NCBI RefSeq assembly: GCF_010692555.1
Contig: NZ_JAAHHG010000047.1
Coordinates: forward strand, 1-38,545
From: Okeania sp. SIO3B5
GTDB lineage: Bacteria; Cyanobacteriota; Cyanobacteriia; Cyanobacteriales; Microcoleaceae
Length of the DNA stretch: 38,545 nucleotides
Direction: 5' to 3'
The notes beneath the pieces are model-generated. The model saw only the letters and a program-made list of their open reading frames with translations, had not been told where the DNA came from and made no database searches. The translations under genes and the position numbers were made by a program. Numbering within the stretch: the stretch's first letter is position 1; each line of letters starts with the position of its first letter. Shown piece after piece: positions 26,258 to 35,149 of this stretch.

Positions 26258-26674
26258 AATTAGAGTTACACTGTTACCGCCTACTTCTAATTCCTGCATT
26301 CCGTTCTTAGAAACCTACGATAATCTATAGAAATCTATGATTATCTGTTCTATTCCCTATTCCACTGGCAGTGTCGGCACTCACCAGTCCACAGGTTGTC
26401 ACGGACGGTTCGCCCTAGCGTTGCGGAGCAAACTGCCCGCCATAGCTAAATTTAATGCTGCATTTCCTAGGTCATGCTACGCAAACAAATCTCGTTCGCG
26501 CTAGCGTTGCGGAGCAATCGCAGCTAAATTTGCAGTGTTCGTAATTGAACACGCGCTCTGATAAAGACAGAGATTCGCGATTCAGTTCCAAAGTTAGAAC
26601 AAGTCTTAGAACTAGGAAACCATCTATCCACAATGGTTAAGGATGAACCCTGACTACAAAAATTGACTTTTGTA
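26258..26674. other. Intergenic region with small dispersed repeats
   Basis: Two copies of a GCTAGCGTTGCGGAGCAA-type small repeat (near 26412 and 26500) and one CATGCTACGCAAAC repeat. From 26549 to 26653 a plus-strand frame (core SVPKLEQVLELGNHLS) reads to a stop like the tail of a lost gene; I do not recognise it. Confidence 0.4.
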
Positions 26675-28102
26675 CTACCAATCTCGTGAATTTTGAGATT
26701 TATCCTGAATTGATAACCAATCTTTTCCTAACTGAATAGTCACATCTGACCTTAAATATCCCGTACTTTCTACAAAAACTTCTCCAAAACCTAGAGACTT
26801 TTGAACTTCCTGCGCAGCTTTGATATCTCCTTTCTGAGCAATAATTCGAGTCACCTCCAAAGGTGAATTCCAAGGTTTAGCCACTTTGACATTCCAATAA
26901 CCAGCATCGTTTAGAGAATTTACTAATTCATCAACAGAGTCCCAACCATCTGTACTATCTTGAATTGCTACTCTAATATAAGAAGACTCATAATTTTCTA
27001 ATTGTTCGCGATCGTAACCAAAATCAAAATGTTTAGCAATCATCATATCTAGAGTTGTCAGATCGGGCAACCAGTAACTAGCATTATACTCTTCAGGGTT
27101 GCTAAACTCACCAGGAACCATCAACATCTGCATATTAGAGCGCTCAGTTTTAGCAGCAAAATTCATCAAAGCTACTAATTCCTCAACACTCAAATTTGTA
27201 TCAATATGAGACTGAATTACCGAAAGAATTTTTGGTAGTCGTGATAAAGTTTTGACATTAACCGACTGTTCCATAAATGCACGCATTAAAAGTTGCTGCC
27301 GTTGAACTCGTCCAATATCCCCTAAATTATCATAGCGGAATCTCAAAAATTGTAGAACCCGATCGCCATCGAGATGTTGTTTGCCAGCTTTGAGATTAAT
27401 ATACAAATGTTGACTATCATCTTGATATTTCATGTCTTTGGGCACATTAACTGTGACACCTCCAAGAGCATCTATTAACTTTTCTACTCCTTGTACATTG
27501 ACTCGAATATAACGGTCAATTCCTACCCCACCAAGAAGTTCACTCACAGCTTTGGCACTTTTCGCAGGTCCTCCATAATAGTTCGCCGCATTAATCTTGG
27601 TTAAGCCTCGATCTTCTACATAAGTACGAGTATCTCTTGGAATAGAAAGCAAAGTTAACTTCTGATTTTTAGGGTCGAACCTTACTAGAAGCATCGTATC
27701 AGATAATCCTTTAAAAGAATTAACCAAAGCGTGATATCCTATATCATTATCATGGGGATATTCTTCTAAATCTGAGGTTAATACTTTTATTCCCAATAAC
27801 AATATATTTACAGGCCGGGTTAATTCTGGCAATCTCATATTACTTTTGGCCAGGTCTTGTTGAGAAAATACTGCTGCTTCTTCTGGAGAGAGCTTTTGTT
27901 GCATTAATGGAGTGCTGGAAAGAGATACGGCTAATAGAGCGCCTGCTGTTGCAGAAATCATTGCCACTCCGGCTAAACCCAAACCTAGACCAAACCAACG
28001 TCCTGGAGCAAATTTGCTTGGTTGTATCTGTAGATTTTCTGTCTTTGAATGTTTTCTAGAGGTTGAATGTAAAAAATTATTAGCGGGCACTGGCTTCCTC
28101 AC
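26675..28102 (-). CDS. LytR-CpsA-Psr (LCP) family protein with LytR_C domain
   Basis: A 475-residue LCP protein. Enzymes of this family transfer lipid-linked glycopolymers to peptidoglycan at the outer face of the cytoplasmic membrane. Residues 1-35 are cytoplasmic and basic, 36-62 form one membrane helix, and the LCP domain spans about 95-335. Signatures: NILLLGIK, SDTMLLVRFDP, LSIPRDTR with the conserved Arg, KINAANYYGG, IDALGGVTV and LDGDRVLQFLRFRYDNLGD...GRVQRQQ. The C-terminal ~100 residues resemble a LytR_C domain. The start is GTG. A small membrane-protein gene lies 260 bases upstream on the same strand, with a transposon right end in the gap. The exact glycopolymer is not known. Confidence 0.9.
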   Translation of the reverse strand: MRKPVPANNFLHSTSRKHSKTENLQIQPSKFAPGRWFGLGLGLAGVAMISATAGALLAVSLSSTPLMQQKLSPEEAAVFSQQDLAKSNMRLPELTRPVNILLLGIKVLTSDLEEYPHDNDIGYHALVNSFKGLSDTMLLVRFDPKNQKLTLLSIPRDTRTYVEDRGLTKINAANYYGGPAKSAKAVSELLGGVGIDRYIRVNVQGVEKLIDALGGVTVNVPKDMKYQDDSQHLYINLKAGKQHLDGDRVLQFLRFRYDNLGDIGRVQRQQLLMRAFMEQSVNVKTLSRLPKILSVIQSHIDTNLSVEELVALMNFAAKTERSNMQMLMVPGEFSNPEEYNASYWLPDLTTLDMMIAKHFDFGYDREQLENYESSYIRVAIQDSTDGWDSVDELVNSLNDAGYWNVKVAKPWNSPLEVTRIIAQKGDIKAAQEVQKSLGFGEVFVESTGYLRSDVTIQLGKDWLSIQDKSQNSRDW

Positions 28103-28169
28103 ACACTAAATATTAAAATAACGTTTATTGTCAGAAAAATTGTACTGAAAATTAAAATCTTCAATAGTT

Positions 28170-28346
28170 TAACAAAAAATAGCGAGAAGTCCCGCGTTCT
28201 CCTGCAAGGGAACGTTGCATGGTAAAGCGACCATGTTATAACAGAAGAACACAGGGGGAGGACATCACCTCTGTATAAACTGCAACTCCTTTGCGGGTTG
28301 AAGAATCCTGCGTTGTCGCTCAAGCACAACATCGGGAGTATGTCAA
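28170..28346 (+). ncRNA. Orphan IS200/IS605-derived element, possible omega-RNA
   Basis: The right end GAAGAATCCTGCGTTGTCGC...CATCGGGAGTATGTCAA (28301-28346) has the form of the ends at 17080 and 23070. The ~130 bases before it are GC-richer than the surroundings and hold several hairpins (for example AGTCCCGCGTTCTCC). No tnpB frame is present. It lies between the membrane-protein and LCP genes, opposite in strand. Confidence 0.4.
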
Positions 28347-28361
28347 TAGAATCTTCGACTA

Positions 28362-28733
28362 TCATAAATGTTTACTTACCACTTTTTCTGCTATCCGGCT
28401 AATTCCTGGTAACCATAATGGTTGTTTTTTCCAAATACGAACCATTAGGCCGAAACTTATGATGAAGTAGCTAGTAGTTAGTAGGCTATTTATTAATAAC
28501 AGTGTGATAGTCCCAGATTCCCCAACTTCAGTCCCTGGTTGTAATAAAATATTGCCCAAGATCCACATCATGGTTAAAGTAATAACTAATTTGCTGGCTG
28601 CTCTATGTTGTGGACTACCGTTTTGACGATACAAAATCCATATTGCGGGGAATAAACCTAATATTGGGGTGACTAACAAAAATAGTTGTAGACGCTTTAT
28701 GTCAGAATTTTCCAGTTTCTCAGTATTTCTCAT
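28362..28733 (-). CDS. Small integral membrane protein
   Basis: A 123-residue protein with three hydrophobic segments (about 15-35, 48-65 and 76-98) and a basic C-terminus (MVRIWKKQPLWLPGISRIAEK). I do not recognise a named domain. The ATG start at 28733 is supported by the hydrophilic lead MRNTEKLENSDIKRLQ. It is followed on the same strand by the LCP gene, and the pair may once have formed an operon; the 260-base gap now holds a transposon-derived repeat. Nothing further can be said of its function from sequence. Confidence 0.65.
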   Translation of the reverse strand: MRNTEKLENSDIKRLQLFLLVTPILGLFPAIWILYRQNGSPQHRAASKLVITLTMMWILGNILLQPGTEVGESGTITLLLINSLLTTSYFIISFGLMVRIWKKQPLWLPGISRIAEKVVSKHL

Positions 28734-28812
28734 TTGGCGTTGGTGAATTTAGCTATGATTTTCGTGCTTAGGGAATAGGTAACAGGTAACAGGGAACAGG
28801 GAATAGGGAATA

Positions 28813-28840
28813 GTAGGGACGTTGCATGCAACGTCCCTAC
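28813..28840. repeat. Perfect 28-base palindrome
   Basis: Arms GTAGGGACGTTGCA / TGCAACGTCCCTAC with no loop. A partial copy (GTTGCATACAACGTCCCTA) lies at about 7752. Heptamers AACAGGG precede it. Confidence 0.8.
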
Positions 28841-28875
28841 AGATTATTTCGTTTACTGGTTGTTAGGGAACAAGT

Positions 28876-29250
28876 AGGGTTTGCTGATTAAATCTCAAAT
28901 AATTACCAGATAAAGGTTTTAGCCTTTTTGGGTCTGAAATACCTTGGTTTTCAGTTGTTCATGCTTAAAAATTTACCATTTTAGTGGGACTTAAACAAAA
29001 TAGAGCCAGAAAATAGGCTCAAATATAGACTAGCAAAGGCTTTTACGTCAAAAAGGTATAAATCCTGAATAAGCACGGGTTCTAGCCATTTTTAGGGCAT
29101 CGACGTAATTCCGTTGTCTAGAGTGGCTTTGACGCATTTTTTCGACCAGGAAATGTTTAAGTACCATTAGGCAAAAGTTGGGCAAAAAAAAATTACTTTC
29201 CTACTCCCCTACTCCCCTACTCCTTAAAAAAGACTTTTTCCGCAAACCCT
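28876..29250. mobile_element. Family A MITE (long copy)
   Basis: Starts AGGGTTTGCTGATTAAATC and ends TTTTTCCGCAAACCCT, with AAGT on both sides. At 375 bp it is the longest short-form copy. Confidence 0.88.
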
Positions 29251-29379
29251 AAGTAATGAAAGGGGTATTCATAATTCGGCTAAAAAAGGGAGGCTTTAGA
29301 CCCTTTTTTTTGGTAAAAAAGCTATATTGTTGATTCTCTCAAAAATACTTTTTTTTAGCCACCAAAATTATCATTATTC

Positions 29380-29565
29380 GTAAGCATTCAGCTATTAGCT
29401 TTCAGCTATCAGCAACAAGACTCTCTCCTTAAAGGACGGTGTTTAAATTAACAACTTACTTTAAGGGCAAGGGAGGCAACTTTTGTAGTAAGACAGTTAA
29501 ATATTGCTTTTCTCCTAAACTAAAAGTAATAGCTGATAGTTGATGGCTGACGGCTGAATGCTTAC
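29380..29565. mobile_element. Family B MITE
   Basis: 186 bp, ends GTAAGCATTCAGC / GCTGAATGCTTAC, 8-bp duplication CATTATTC on both sides. It is nearly the reverse complement of the copy at 13126-13311 in its interior. Confidence 0.95.
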
Positions 29566-29805
29566 CATTATTCTGTATAAGTAAATATTTAATCAAACAA
29601 ACAGAAAATTGCCAATATTTTTTTTTAGACTATGACAAAAATTGGATAATAATACTCCTGAATAAAAGTTGCTTGCTCCAACAATAAATCAATATACAGC
29701 CTTTCCATATGAATTCTCAAACGAATTTGTCAAATTTTTTATTGCCAATAACTTTAGTAAAATCGTACAATTTTCTATTTTTTCCTGTGCTTTATTTACT
29801 TTTAC

Positions 29806-30065
29806 CGAAAAATTGGGTTTAAAGCCTCGCCCTTGTAGGGCAACTTTTTATTTGAGCATGCAAGTGAATTGAATATATGCTATTGTGTCATTAGTTGCCG
29901 GGGGGCACTCGGAAACTCGTGCGCGGACGTGGAGGGAAGCGTTAGACTACTGCCAAGGAAGCAGCACCCGGTGTTAGCGACAGCTATGCGAAGCAAAGCG
30001 TCAACCCGCCGAGGAGCTACGGCTTAGTAGGAATCCCCGCGCCTTTAGGCCGGGGAGGATGTCAA
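29806..30065 (+). mobile_element. Minimal IS200/IS605 element (left end joined to right end)
   Basis: Follows TTTAC (29801-29805). The left end CGAAAAATTGGG...AAGCCTCGCCCTTGTAGGGC matches the left end of the dead element at 20664. After ~60 bases it joins sequence homologous to the last ~150 bases of the tnpB at 19230 (GGGCACTCGGAAACTC, GTCAACCCGCCGAGGAGCT), ending in the hairpin CCCCGCGCC...GGCCGGGG and GGATGTCAA. It is therefore a tnpB-less derivative retaining both ends and the presumed guide-RNA region. Confidence 0.72.
29895..30065 (+). ncRNA. Candidate omega-RNA of the minimal element
   Basis: The conserved 3' portion of the element corresponds to the tnpB 3' end plus right-end hairpin, the region that yields omega-RNA in characterised TnpB systems. 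If transcribed, the guide would be the flank starting ATTAGACCTC just past GTCAA. Expression is not shown by the sequence. Confidence 0.4.
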
Positions 30066-30092
30066 ATTAGACCTCTGGCAAAAGTTTTAATT

Positions 30093-30369
30093 AGGGTTTG
30101 CTGAATAAATATAAAAGCATTGACATATAAAGGATTTAACCTTTTTTGGACCTTTAAAAAGTGTCTGATTTTCAGCTCTTCATGCTCAAAAAGGAGCGTA
30201 TTTTAGGAGCATAGTTGGGCAGAATAATCTTGGGACAAAACGCCCGCTCCTACCTCCTCGCTCCCGAACCATTTCTCCAGTATAGCTGTCTTCCCCTCCT
30301 GGGATGGGTTAGGGGTGGGTTGTCTCCTGTCTCCTACCCCTACGAAAAAAGACTTTTTCAGCAAACCCT
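30093..30369. mobile_element. Family A MITE
   Basis: Starts AGGGTTTGCTGAATAAAT and ends TTTTTCAGCAAACCCT, with AATT on both sides. It carries the G-rich block at 30301-30319. Confidence 0.92.
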
Positions 30370-30606
30370 AATTATAGCTAAGAAAGAATTGGTTAGGACT
30401 TATGCAAATGATGAATCTTAGACTAGGAAACGTTTTTCCAACTATTCCCTGTTCCCTATTCCCTGGCTTCTCCAAGAAGTCTATATAAACATTTAATTTT
30501 CGCTCAGAACTCAAATTTCAATACTACATATATATTTTGAGAGCAAATTATTAAATTAGTGTTAAAATTTACAGCAACAGAGAATAGCAGGAGAACATTT
30601 ACCCTT

Positions 30607-31317
30607 ATGACCACTACCCAGAAAAAACCTATTGTTATCTCCCCATCCATATTATCAGCAGATTTTAGCCGTCTTGGAGATGAAGTACGAGCCGTAGATC
30701 AAGCTGGTGCTGACTGGATTCACGTTGATGTTATGGATGGCCGTTTTGTACCTAACATTACTATTGGTCCATTAATTGTCCAAGCACTTCGCCCTGTTAC
30801 TCAAAAACCTCTTGATGTCCATTTAATGATTGTGGAGCCAGAGAAATATGTTGAAGATTTTGCTAAGGCTGGTGCAGATATAATATCTGTTCATGCTGAA
30901 CATAATGCTTCACCCCATTTACACCGAACTCTAGGCCAAATTAAAGAGTTGGGTAAGCAAGCTGGTGTAGTTCTTAATCCTTCTACACCATTAGAATTAA
31001 TTGAATATACTTTAGATTTGTGTGACTTGGTGTTGATTATGAGTGTTAACCCTGGTTTTGGAGGCCAGAGTTTTATTCCTGGAGTGGTATCTAAGATTCG
31101 TAAGCTTCGTGAAATGTGTGATGAAAGAGGACTCGATCCTTGGATTGAAGTTGATGGTGGCCTTAAGACTAATAATACTTGGCAGGTGTTAGAAGCTGGT
31201 GCTAATGCTATTGTTGCAGGTTCTGCTGTGTTTAAAGCTGATGATTATGCAGAGGCAATTAGTGGTATTCGTAACAGTAAGCGTCCTGTTCCTGAACCTG
31301 AGTTAGTTACTGTTTAA
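30607..31317 (+). CDS. rpe: Ribulose-phosphate 3-epimerase
   Basis: A 236-residue TIM-barrel enzyme interconverting D-ribulose 5-phosphate and D-xylulose 5-phosphate in the Calvin cycle and the pentose phosphate pathway, supplying the substrate of phosphoketolase. Signatures from the start: SPSILSADF (Ser and catalytic Asp region), [17 protein letters not shown] with metal-binding His and catalytic Asp, [21 protein letters not shown] and WIEVDGG, ending [12 protein letters not shown] for phosphate binding. I start at the ATG at 30607, preceded by AGGAG 12 bases upstream; the open frame extends 16 codons further back to a non-ATG start that lacks similarity to the family. It stands alone, followed by a terminator-like palindrome. 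Confidence 0.96.
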   Translation: MTTTQKKPIVISPSILSADFSRLGDEVRAVDQAGADWIHVDVMDGRFVPNITIGPLIVQALRPVTQKPLDVHLMIVEPEKYVEDFAKAGADIISVHAEHNASPHLHRTLGQIKELGKQAGVVLNPSTPLELIEYTLDLCDLVLIMSVNPGFGGQSFIPGVVSKIRKLREMCDERGLDPWIEVDGGLKTNNTWQVLEAGANAIVAGSAVFKADDYAEAISGIRNSKRPVPEPELVTV

Positions 31318-31351
31318 TCACAAAAAATACAATTTAATAAAAAATTATTAA

Positions 31352-31385
31352 AATTAAAAATGGGTTGTACAATCCATTTTTAATT
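31352..31385. terminator. Palindromic terminator after rpe
   Basis: Arms AATTAAAAATGG / CCATTTTTAATT with a 10-base centre that can extend the stem, 35 bases past the rpe stop. The A/T tracts allow termination in either direction. Confidence 0.65.
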
Positions 31386-31786
31386 CTCTTTGGTTGAGAT
31401 TGATTTAAAGCTCTCGCAAAAGTCAAAATTCAATTTTTTTTAACACTTTTTTGCCTCTTATAGCAATGAGCGCTCAGGTATTTACAATGTCTAGCTTACA
31501 GTACAGTCTAGAAAAGGTTTACAAAAAATAATGTGTAAATATGCCAGCGCACATTGCTATACAAGACTAGGCAAAATATCTACCGACTAATACAGCGCTT
31601 ACCGTTGCTATGAGGTACACCCCAAAGCGGGCAAGATGCCCGCACTACAATATTTTCATCATTTACCCTGTACTTCATTTGCCCGAAGTATGCTGTATCA
31701 TTTCCGGATAATAGCGTAATCAAAAAACTTTCTCCCTTTGAACCTTTCTTTCCCTTCTGCCTTCTGCCTTCTGCCTTCTGCCTTCT
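31386..31786. repeat. Intergenic region with two repeats
   Basis: Holds the family D element (31459-31561), a ~85-bp repeat at 31613-31698 (GGTACACC ... CGGGCAAGATGCCCG ... TATGCTGTA, second copy at 36391-36475) and CTTCTGC heptamers at about 31755-31785. Confidence 0.75.
31459..31561. repeat. 103-bp inverted-repeat element (family D)
   Basis: Ends TATAGCAATGAGCGCT / AGCGCACATTGCTATA, nearly identical to 9501-9604. Confidence 0.85.
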
Positions 31787-32572
31787 TCAATTACTAACTT
31801 TAGCCAAAAACTTCTCCATATCTGACAGTTTTACTGCACCAGAAAAAGTTTCTCCATTCATCACAAAGAAAGGTGTACCAGAAGCACCAATTTCTTGAGC
31901 TAGTTGAATATCTTCTTGAATTGAATTAATTGCTTCCTGAGATTGCCGATCCCTATTAAACTTCTCTATATCTAAGTTCAAGTTATTAGCAATTTCGATA
32001 TAGAACTCTTCACCTAATTTATCTTGTTGTTCAAATAAAGCATCGTGATATTCCCAGAATTTACCTTGTTGTTGAGCTGCCCAAGCTGCTCTTGCTGCTG
32101 GAATAGCTTGAGGATGAATTCTTATTAGAGGTAAATGCTTAAATACTAAAGTTACTCTATCTTGATGTTTATCCATAAATTCTTTAAGATTTCCTTGCAC
32201 TCTGGAGCAGAAAGGACATTGAAAATCTGAGAATTCAAACAGCACAATTTTTTGTTCGGTAGAACCGAAAGTTGGTGAATTACCAATTTTGGCTTGAGGA
32301 TTGGTTTTAAACTGTTTTAATGCTTCTTGGTTACTAGCTTGTTGTTGTTCCTGTTGTTGTTGTTGGTAAGCTTGTACTGATTCAATAATTGCTTCTGGAT
32401 TATTACGAATAATCTGTAATACTTGTTGTTCTAATTCTTCTGAATTTACTTGAGTAGCAGTTGATTGAACTGATGGAGTACAACCACTAATGGCAACAAC
32501 TATACTGAATATTGCTATGAAGCATAAAACTTTCAAGTTATGTAGATTAAATCTAGTAGAATAATTAATCAT
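31787..32572 (-). CDS. DsbA-like thioredoxin-fold lipoprotein
   Basis: A 261-residue exported thiol oxidoreductase-like protein. I start at the ATG at 32572; a TTG three codons earlier is possible. The N-terminus is a lipoprotein signal peptide (hydrophobic VLCFIAIFSIVVA, then lipobox AISGC with Cys31). A glutamine-rich linker (YQQQQQEQQQ, about residues 69-78) leads to a DsbA/thioredoxin domain with the CPFC active site at 119-122 and the cis-Pro region GTPFFVMNGE. The order and QAxIG lead-in resemble BdbD/DsbA proteins that pair with VKOR or DsbB. It probably catalyses disulfide formation in exported proteins. It is monocistronic. Confidence 0.9.
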   Translation of the reverse strand: MINYSTRFNLHNLKVLCFIAIFSIVVAISGCTPSVQSTATQVNSEELEQQVLQIIRNNPEAIIESVQAYQQQQQEQQQASNQEALKQFKTNPQAKIGNSPTFGSTEQKIVLFEFSDFQCPFCSRVQGNLKEFMDKHQDRVTLVFKHLPLIRIHPQAIPAARAAWAAQQQGKFWEYHDALFEQQDKLGEEFYIEIANNLNLDIEKFNRDRQSQEAINSIQEDIQLAQEIGASGTPFFVMNGETFSGAVKLSDMEKFLAKVSN

Positions 32573-32990
32573 AGTCCTCAATTTAACGTCAACAAAATTA
32601 TGAATATAATATAATAGTAACTTTATTTGAAGAAAAAGAAATCAACAAAAAAAATACTTTTTGTGAAAATTATCTGCTTCAATAAGAGGTCATTTCAGTT
32701 ATCAGTTATAAGTTATCAGTACTTCTACAATAAGGAGGCTTGACCTTGGCGAATATTCTTTTTTTCTCTTGGTATCATGGATATGGCGAGGAGACCTAGC
32801 CATCCCTCGACCGCCTTTTCTCCCTTTAAAAGGGGAGGCTTTAGACTATAATTAATTATTAATTATTAATTATTAATTATTAATTATCCATTATCCATTA
32901 TAGTTTGCCAAAATATTCTAAATTTTGACAAACAAACTTAATCAAGTATCTATATAAACACTTTCTAAATTAGTAGAAAATGGTTAAATT
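32573..32990. other. Gene-free stretch with AT repeats
   Basis: An inverted copy of the IS200/IS605-like left-end hairpin (CCCTTTAAAAGGGGAGGCTT) lies near 32822, followed by TAATTAT tandem units at 32850-32900. No gene seen. Confidence 0.5.
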
Positions 32991-33455
32991 CTAATCTAAA
33001 AAACCCATCAAACCTTCACTATCAATCTGATTAGAAGCAACTGGACGATTCATCAAAGTTTGACTAACTTCTAAATGATTAGTACCTACAGGGCGAACTC
33101 CAGAAGCAGTAATAGTACTATTAAATTCTAATCCACTAGAGACAACTGGACGAATTCCAGAAGCGGACATTGTATGATGAACTTCAAGACCTGTTGAAAC
33201 TACAGGACGATTAGAAATTGTTTGAGTATACTTAAGATTAGTTGTGCCAATAGGACGATTTCCAGGTAAGGCTAATTTTCCAGATACTTGAGATTCTTGT
33301 GCTTGCTTTTCTTGTACTGGTTTGGTCTCAACTTGTAAAGTGGTACGTTGTTGAGACCCTTGATCCAATTTTGTTGGCTGATTACTTTGAGTAGTAGTTT
33401 TACTGCTAGTATCGGTAGTTTTATTAGTTTCTGTCATATTTCCATTAGTGCTCAT
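32991..33455 (-). CDS. RPV-repeat hypothetical protein
   Basis: A 154-residue protein in two parts. Residues 1-65 are low-complexity, rich in Thr, Gln, Ser and Lys, and probably disordered. Residues 66-154 hold five repeats of about 16-19 residues following the pattern x-R-P-(V/I)-x-(S/T)-x-x-L-E-x-x-x-T. The last ends G-L-M-G-F-L-D. No signal peptide, membrane helix or Cys is present. Proteins with this repeat occur in cyanobacteria but I know of no assigned function. The repeat should form regular beta strands. The frame is intact with an ATG start, and it is not derived from the surrounding DNA repeats. Confidence 0.7.
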   Translation of the reverse strand: MSTNGNMTETNKTTDTSSKTTTQSNQPTKLDQGSQQRTTLQVETKPVQEKQAQESQVSGKLALPGNRPIGTTNLKYTQTISNRPVVSTGLEVHHTMSASGIRPVVSSGLEFNSTITASGVRPVGTNHLEVSQTLMNRPVASNQIDSEGLMGFLD

Positions 33456-33564
33456 AACTTTACATCTCCATTATTGAAATTGATTTATCACTTGATAATT
33501 AAAACCACCAATTTTTGTTATTGGTCTTTGTTTGTTTATTTAATTGTTAAATTTTAATAAACCT

Positions 33565-35021
33565 TTGACTACTCCCCTGACTGAAGCCAAGGGGATTCTA
33601 AGTTGAGACTACGCAACACCGATAAATCCTTGTTGCTTCGTTTGTTCTTAGCTGACCAAAGATAAACTCTTTGGGGACAAGTCAAAGCGCCCCTACACAG
33701 TCGGCTTAAGTTTAATCCTAGCTTTCTGCTTACTTTTGTGATAATATTTGCAGCCCCATTACAGTCTGCATTCACAAAACAATTATTACCACTCCTATAC
33801 AAACCACGCTTTATTCTTTTTCCTGATGGTTTCCAATCATTGGGTTTTTCACCATAATTAGGCAGATAGTCACCATCTAAAAACGAAGCAATACTTGTAT
33901 AACTTTCTTCTGTTTCTATAAATATTATTCCATATTCAGAACACAATTGAGCTATTCTTTCTTTAAGTCTAGCTGTCGGAATTGGTACAAATTCTGAATT
34001 CTTTTTATGACCTAATTTTATTTCATTTTTCTGACCTTTATTCCAACCAAAAATAATTGTACCAAGCTCATGTTCTAAACAATGATTAATTACTATTCTG
34101 GCTGCTTTATTGATACCATCACGGATTTGGCGGTTACGTTTTTCAGTAATAGCAGCTAGTTTATTTGACCAAAATCCCAAAGGCTTATTTTCTTTGATAG
34201 TTGATATCTGTTTGTTGTACCAACGATTCATTGATTTGAGATGTTTACCATCTACAATTAAGCTCGTACCGACATTAGATACACAAGTCAACCAATTATT
34301 GACACCATGGTCAATTCCTAATACATTTTCTTGATTTAATTGAGGTTTAACTACTTCTTTTTCATAGACAAATTCATAGTAAAAATATCTATTTCTTGGT
34401 AGAATTTTCAATTCTTTAAGAGCATTAAATTCGAGATTACTCGGCATAGGAATATAAAAGCAATCTAAACCAAACCAGCGTTTACAGGTATTACCTAGCG
34501 GTACTCTAATTTGATTACCTTTGAGCTTTAATGCTTGAGCCGGATAACTAACTGTAGCTAATCCTCCTTTTCCTTTTTTTCTATAGTTAGGTATTCTAGG
34601 TCTGTCTGCAATTTTACCTTCAGTATAGGCTTTAATTAGACTATAATAAGACCTAAATGATTCAGCTACAGTACTCAATACTTGTTGTGCTGCTTGAGAA
34701 TGTAAAACTTTATAGTGGTTGTTGTTTTTGTAGACCTTTTCTAAGTCAAACTTACCAATACCTTTTTGAGACTTAAAATATAATTGCCGACCATAATATA
34801 TTCCCATGTTAGTTAGCTTGTGAGACTGTTCACATAAGAATGTTAAAGTTGCAATTAATTCAGGATTTTTACCTACTAAAACTTGTTGACAACAGTACAT
34901 TTCAAAAAGGCGTTGGAAAACTTATTGTCCATAACAATAGCACAGGACAACTCAAGTTGTCTAGTCTAAACGACTCCCTCGTTTTCATTAAAACACGGGG
35001 GCTTTGAGCGGAAGCTATCTG
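33565..35021 (-). mobile_element. Intact IS1341-type (tnpB-only) IS200/IS605 element
   Basis: The left end follows TTTAC (reverse complement at 35022-35026) and holds a hairpin of AGCCCCCGTGTTTTAAT with AAAACGAGGG. The right end has a hairpin CCCCTTGGC...AGGGG followed by AGTAGTCAA. It encodes tnpB but no tnpA. A tnpB-less relative lies at 1-221. Confidence 0.78.
33569..34900 (-). CDS. tnpB: TnpB-family RNA-guided nuclease, ribbon-less subgroup
   Basis: A 443-residue TnpB/IS605-OrfB protein with an intact frame. The RuvC catalytic residues are visible: Asp197 in LGIDHG, Glu329 in IETEES and Asp379 in VNADCNG. In place of the usual zinc ribbon (two CxxC pairs) between RuvC-II and RuvC-III there is a segment SYTSIASFLDGDYLP ... 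SGKRIKRGLYRS with a single Cys, as in a subgroup common in cyanobacteria. TnpB proteins cut DNA guided by RNA made from the element's right end next to a transposon-adjacent motif, here possibly TTTAC. The stop codon lies only a few bases from the right end, so guide RNA and gene would overlap. Activity is inferred. Confidence 0.88.
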   Translation of the reverse strand: MYCCQQVLVGKNPELIATLTFLCEQSHKLTNMGIYYGRQLYFKSQKGIGKFDLEKVYKNNNHYKVLHSQAAQQVLSTVAESFRSYYSLIKAYTEGKIADRPRIPNYRKKGKGGLATVSYPAQALKLKGNQIRVPLGNTCKRWFGLDCFYIPMPSNLEFNALKELKILPRNRYFYYEFVYEKEVVKPQLNQENVLGIDHGVNNWLTCVSNVGTSLIVDGKHLKSMNRWYNKQISTIKENKPLGFWSNKLAAITEKRNRQIRDGINKAARIVINHCLEHELGTIIFGWNKGQKNEIKLGHKKNSEFVPIPTARLKERIAQLCSEYGIIFIETEESYTSIASFLDGDYLPNYGEKPNDWKPSGKRIKRGLYRSGNNCFVNADCNGAANIITKVSRKLGLNLSRLCRGALTCPQRVYLWSAKNKRSNKDLSVLRSLNLESPWLQSGE

Positions 35022-35149
35022 GTAAAAACATAGTTTTGTTAAAAAATGCAACATCTAAGACGGTAAAATCTATATAGGGTAGGTAACAGCGATGAAGCTG
35101 TCTTACTTTTGACTTTTAATTTTTAACTTTTGATTTAAACAGCTAAACT

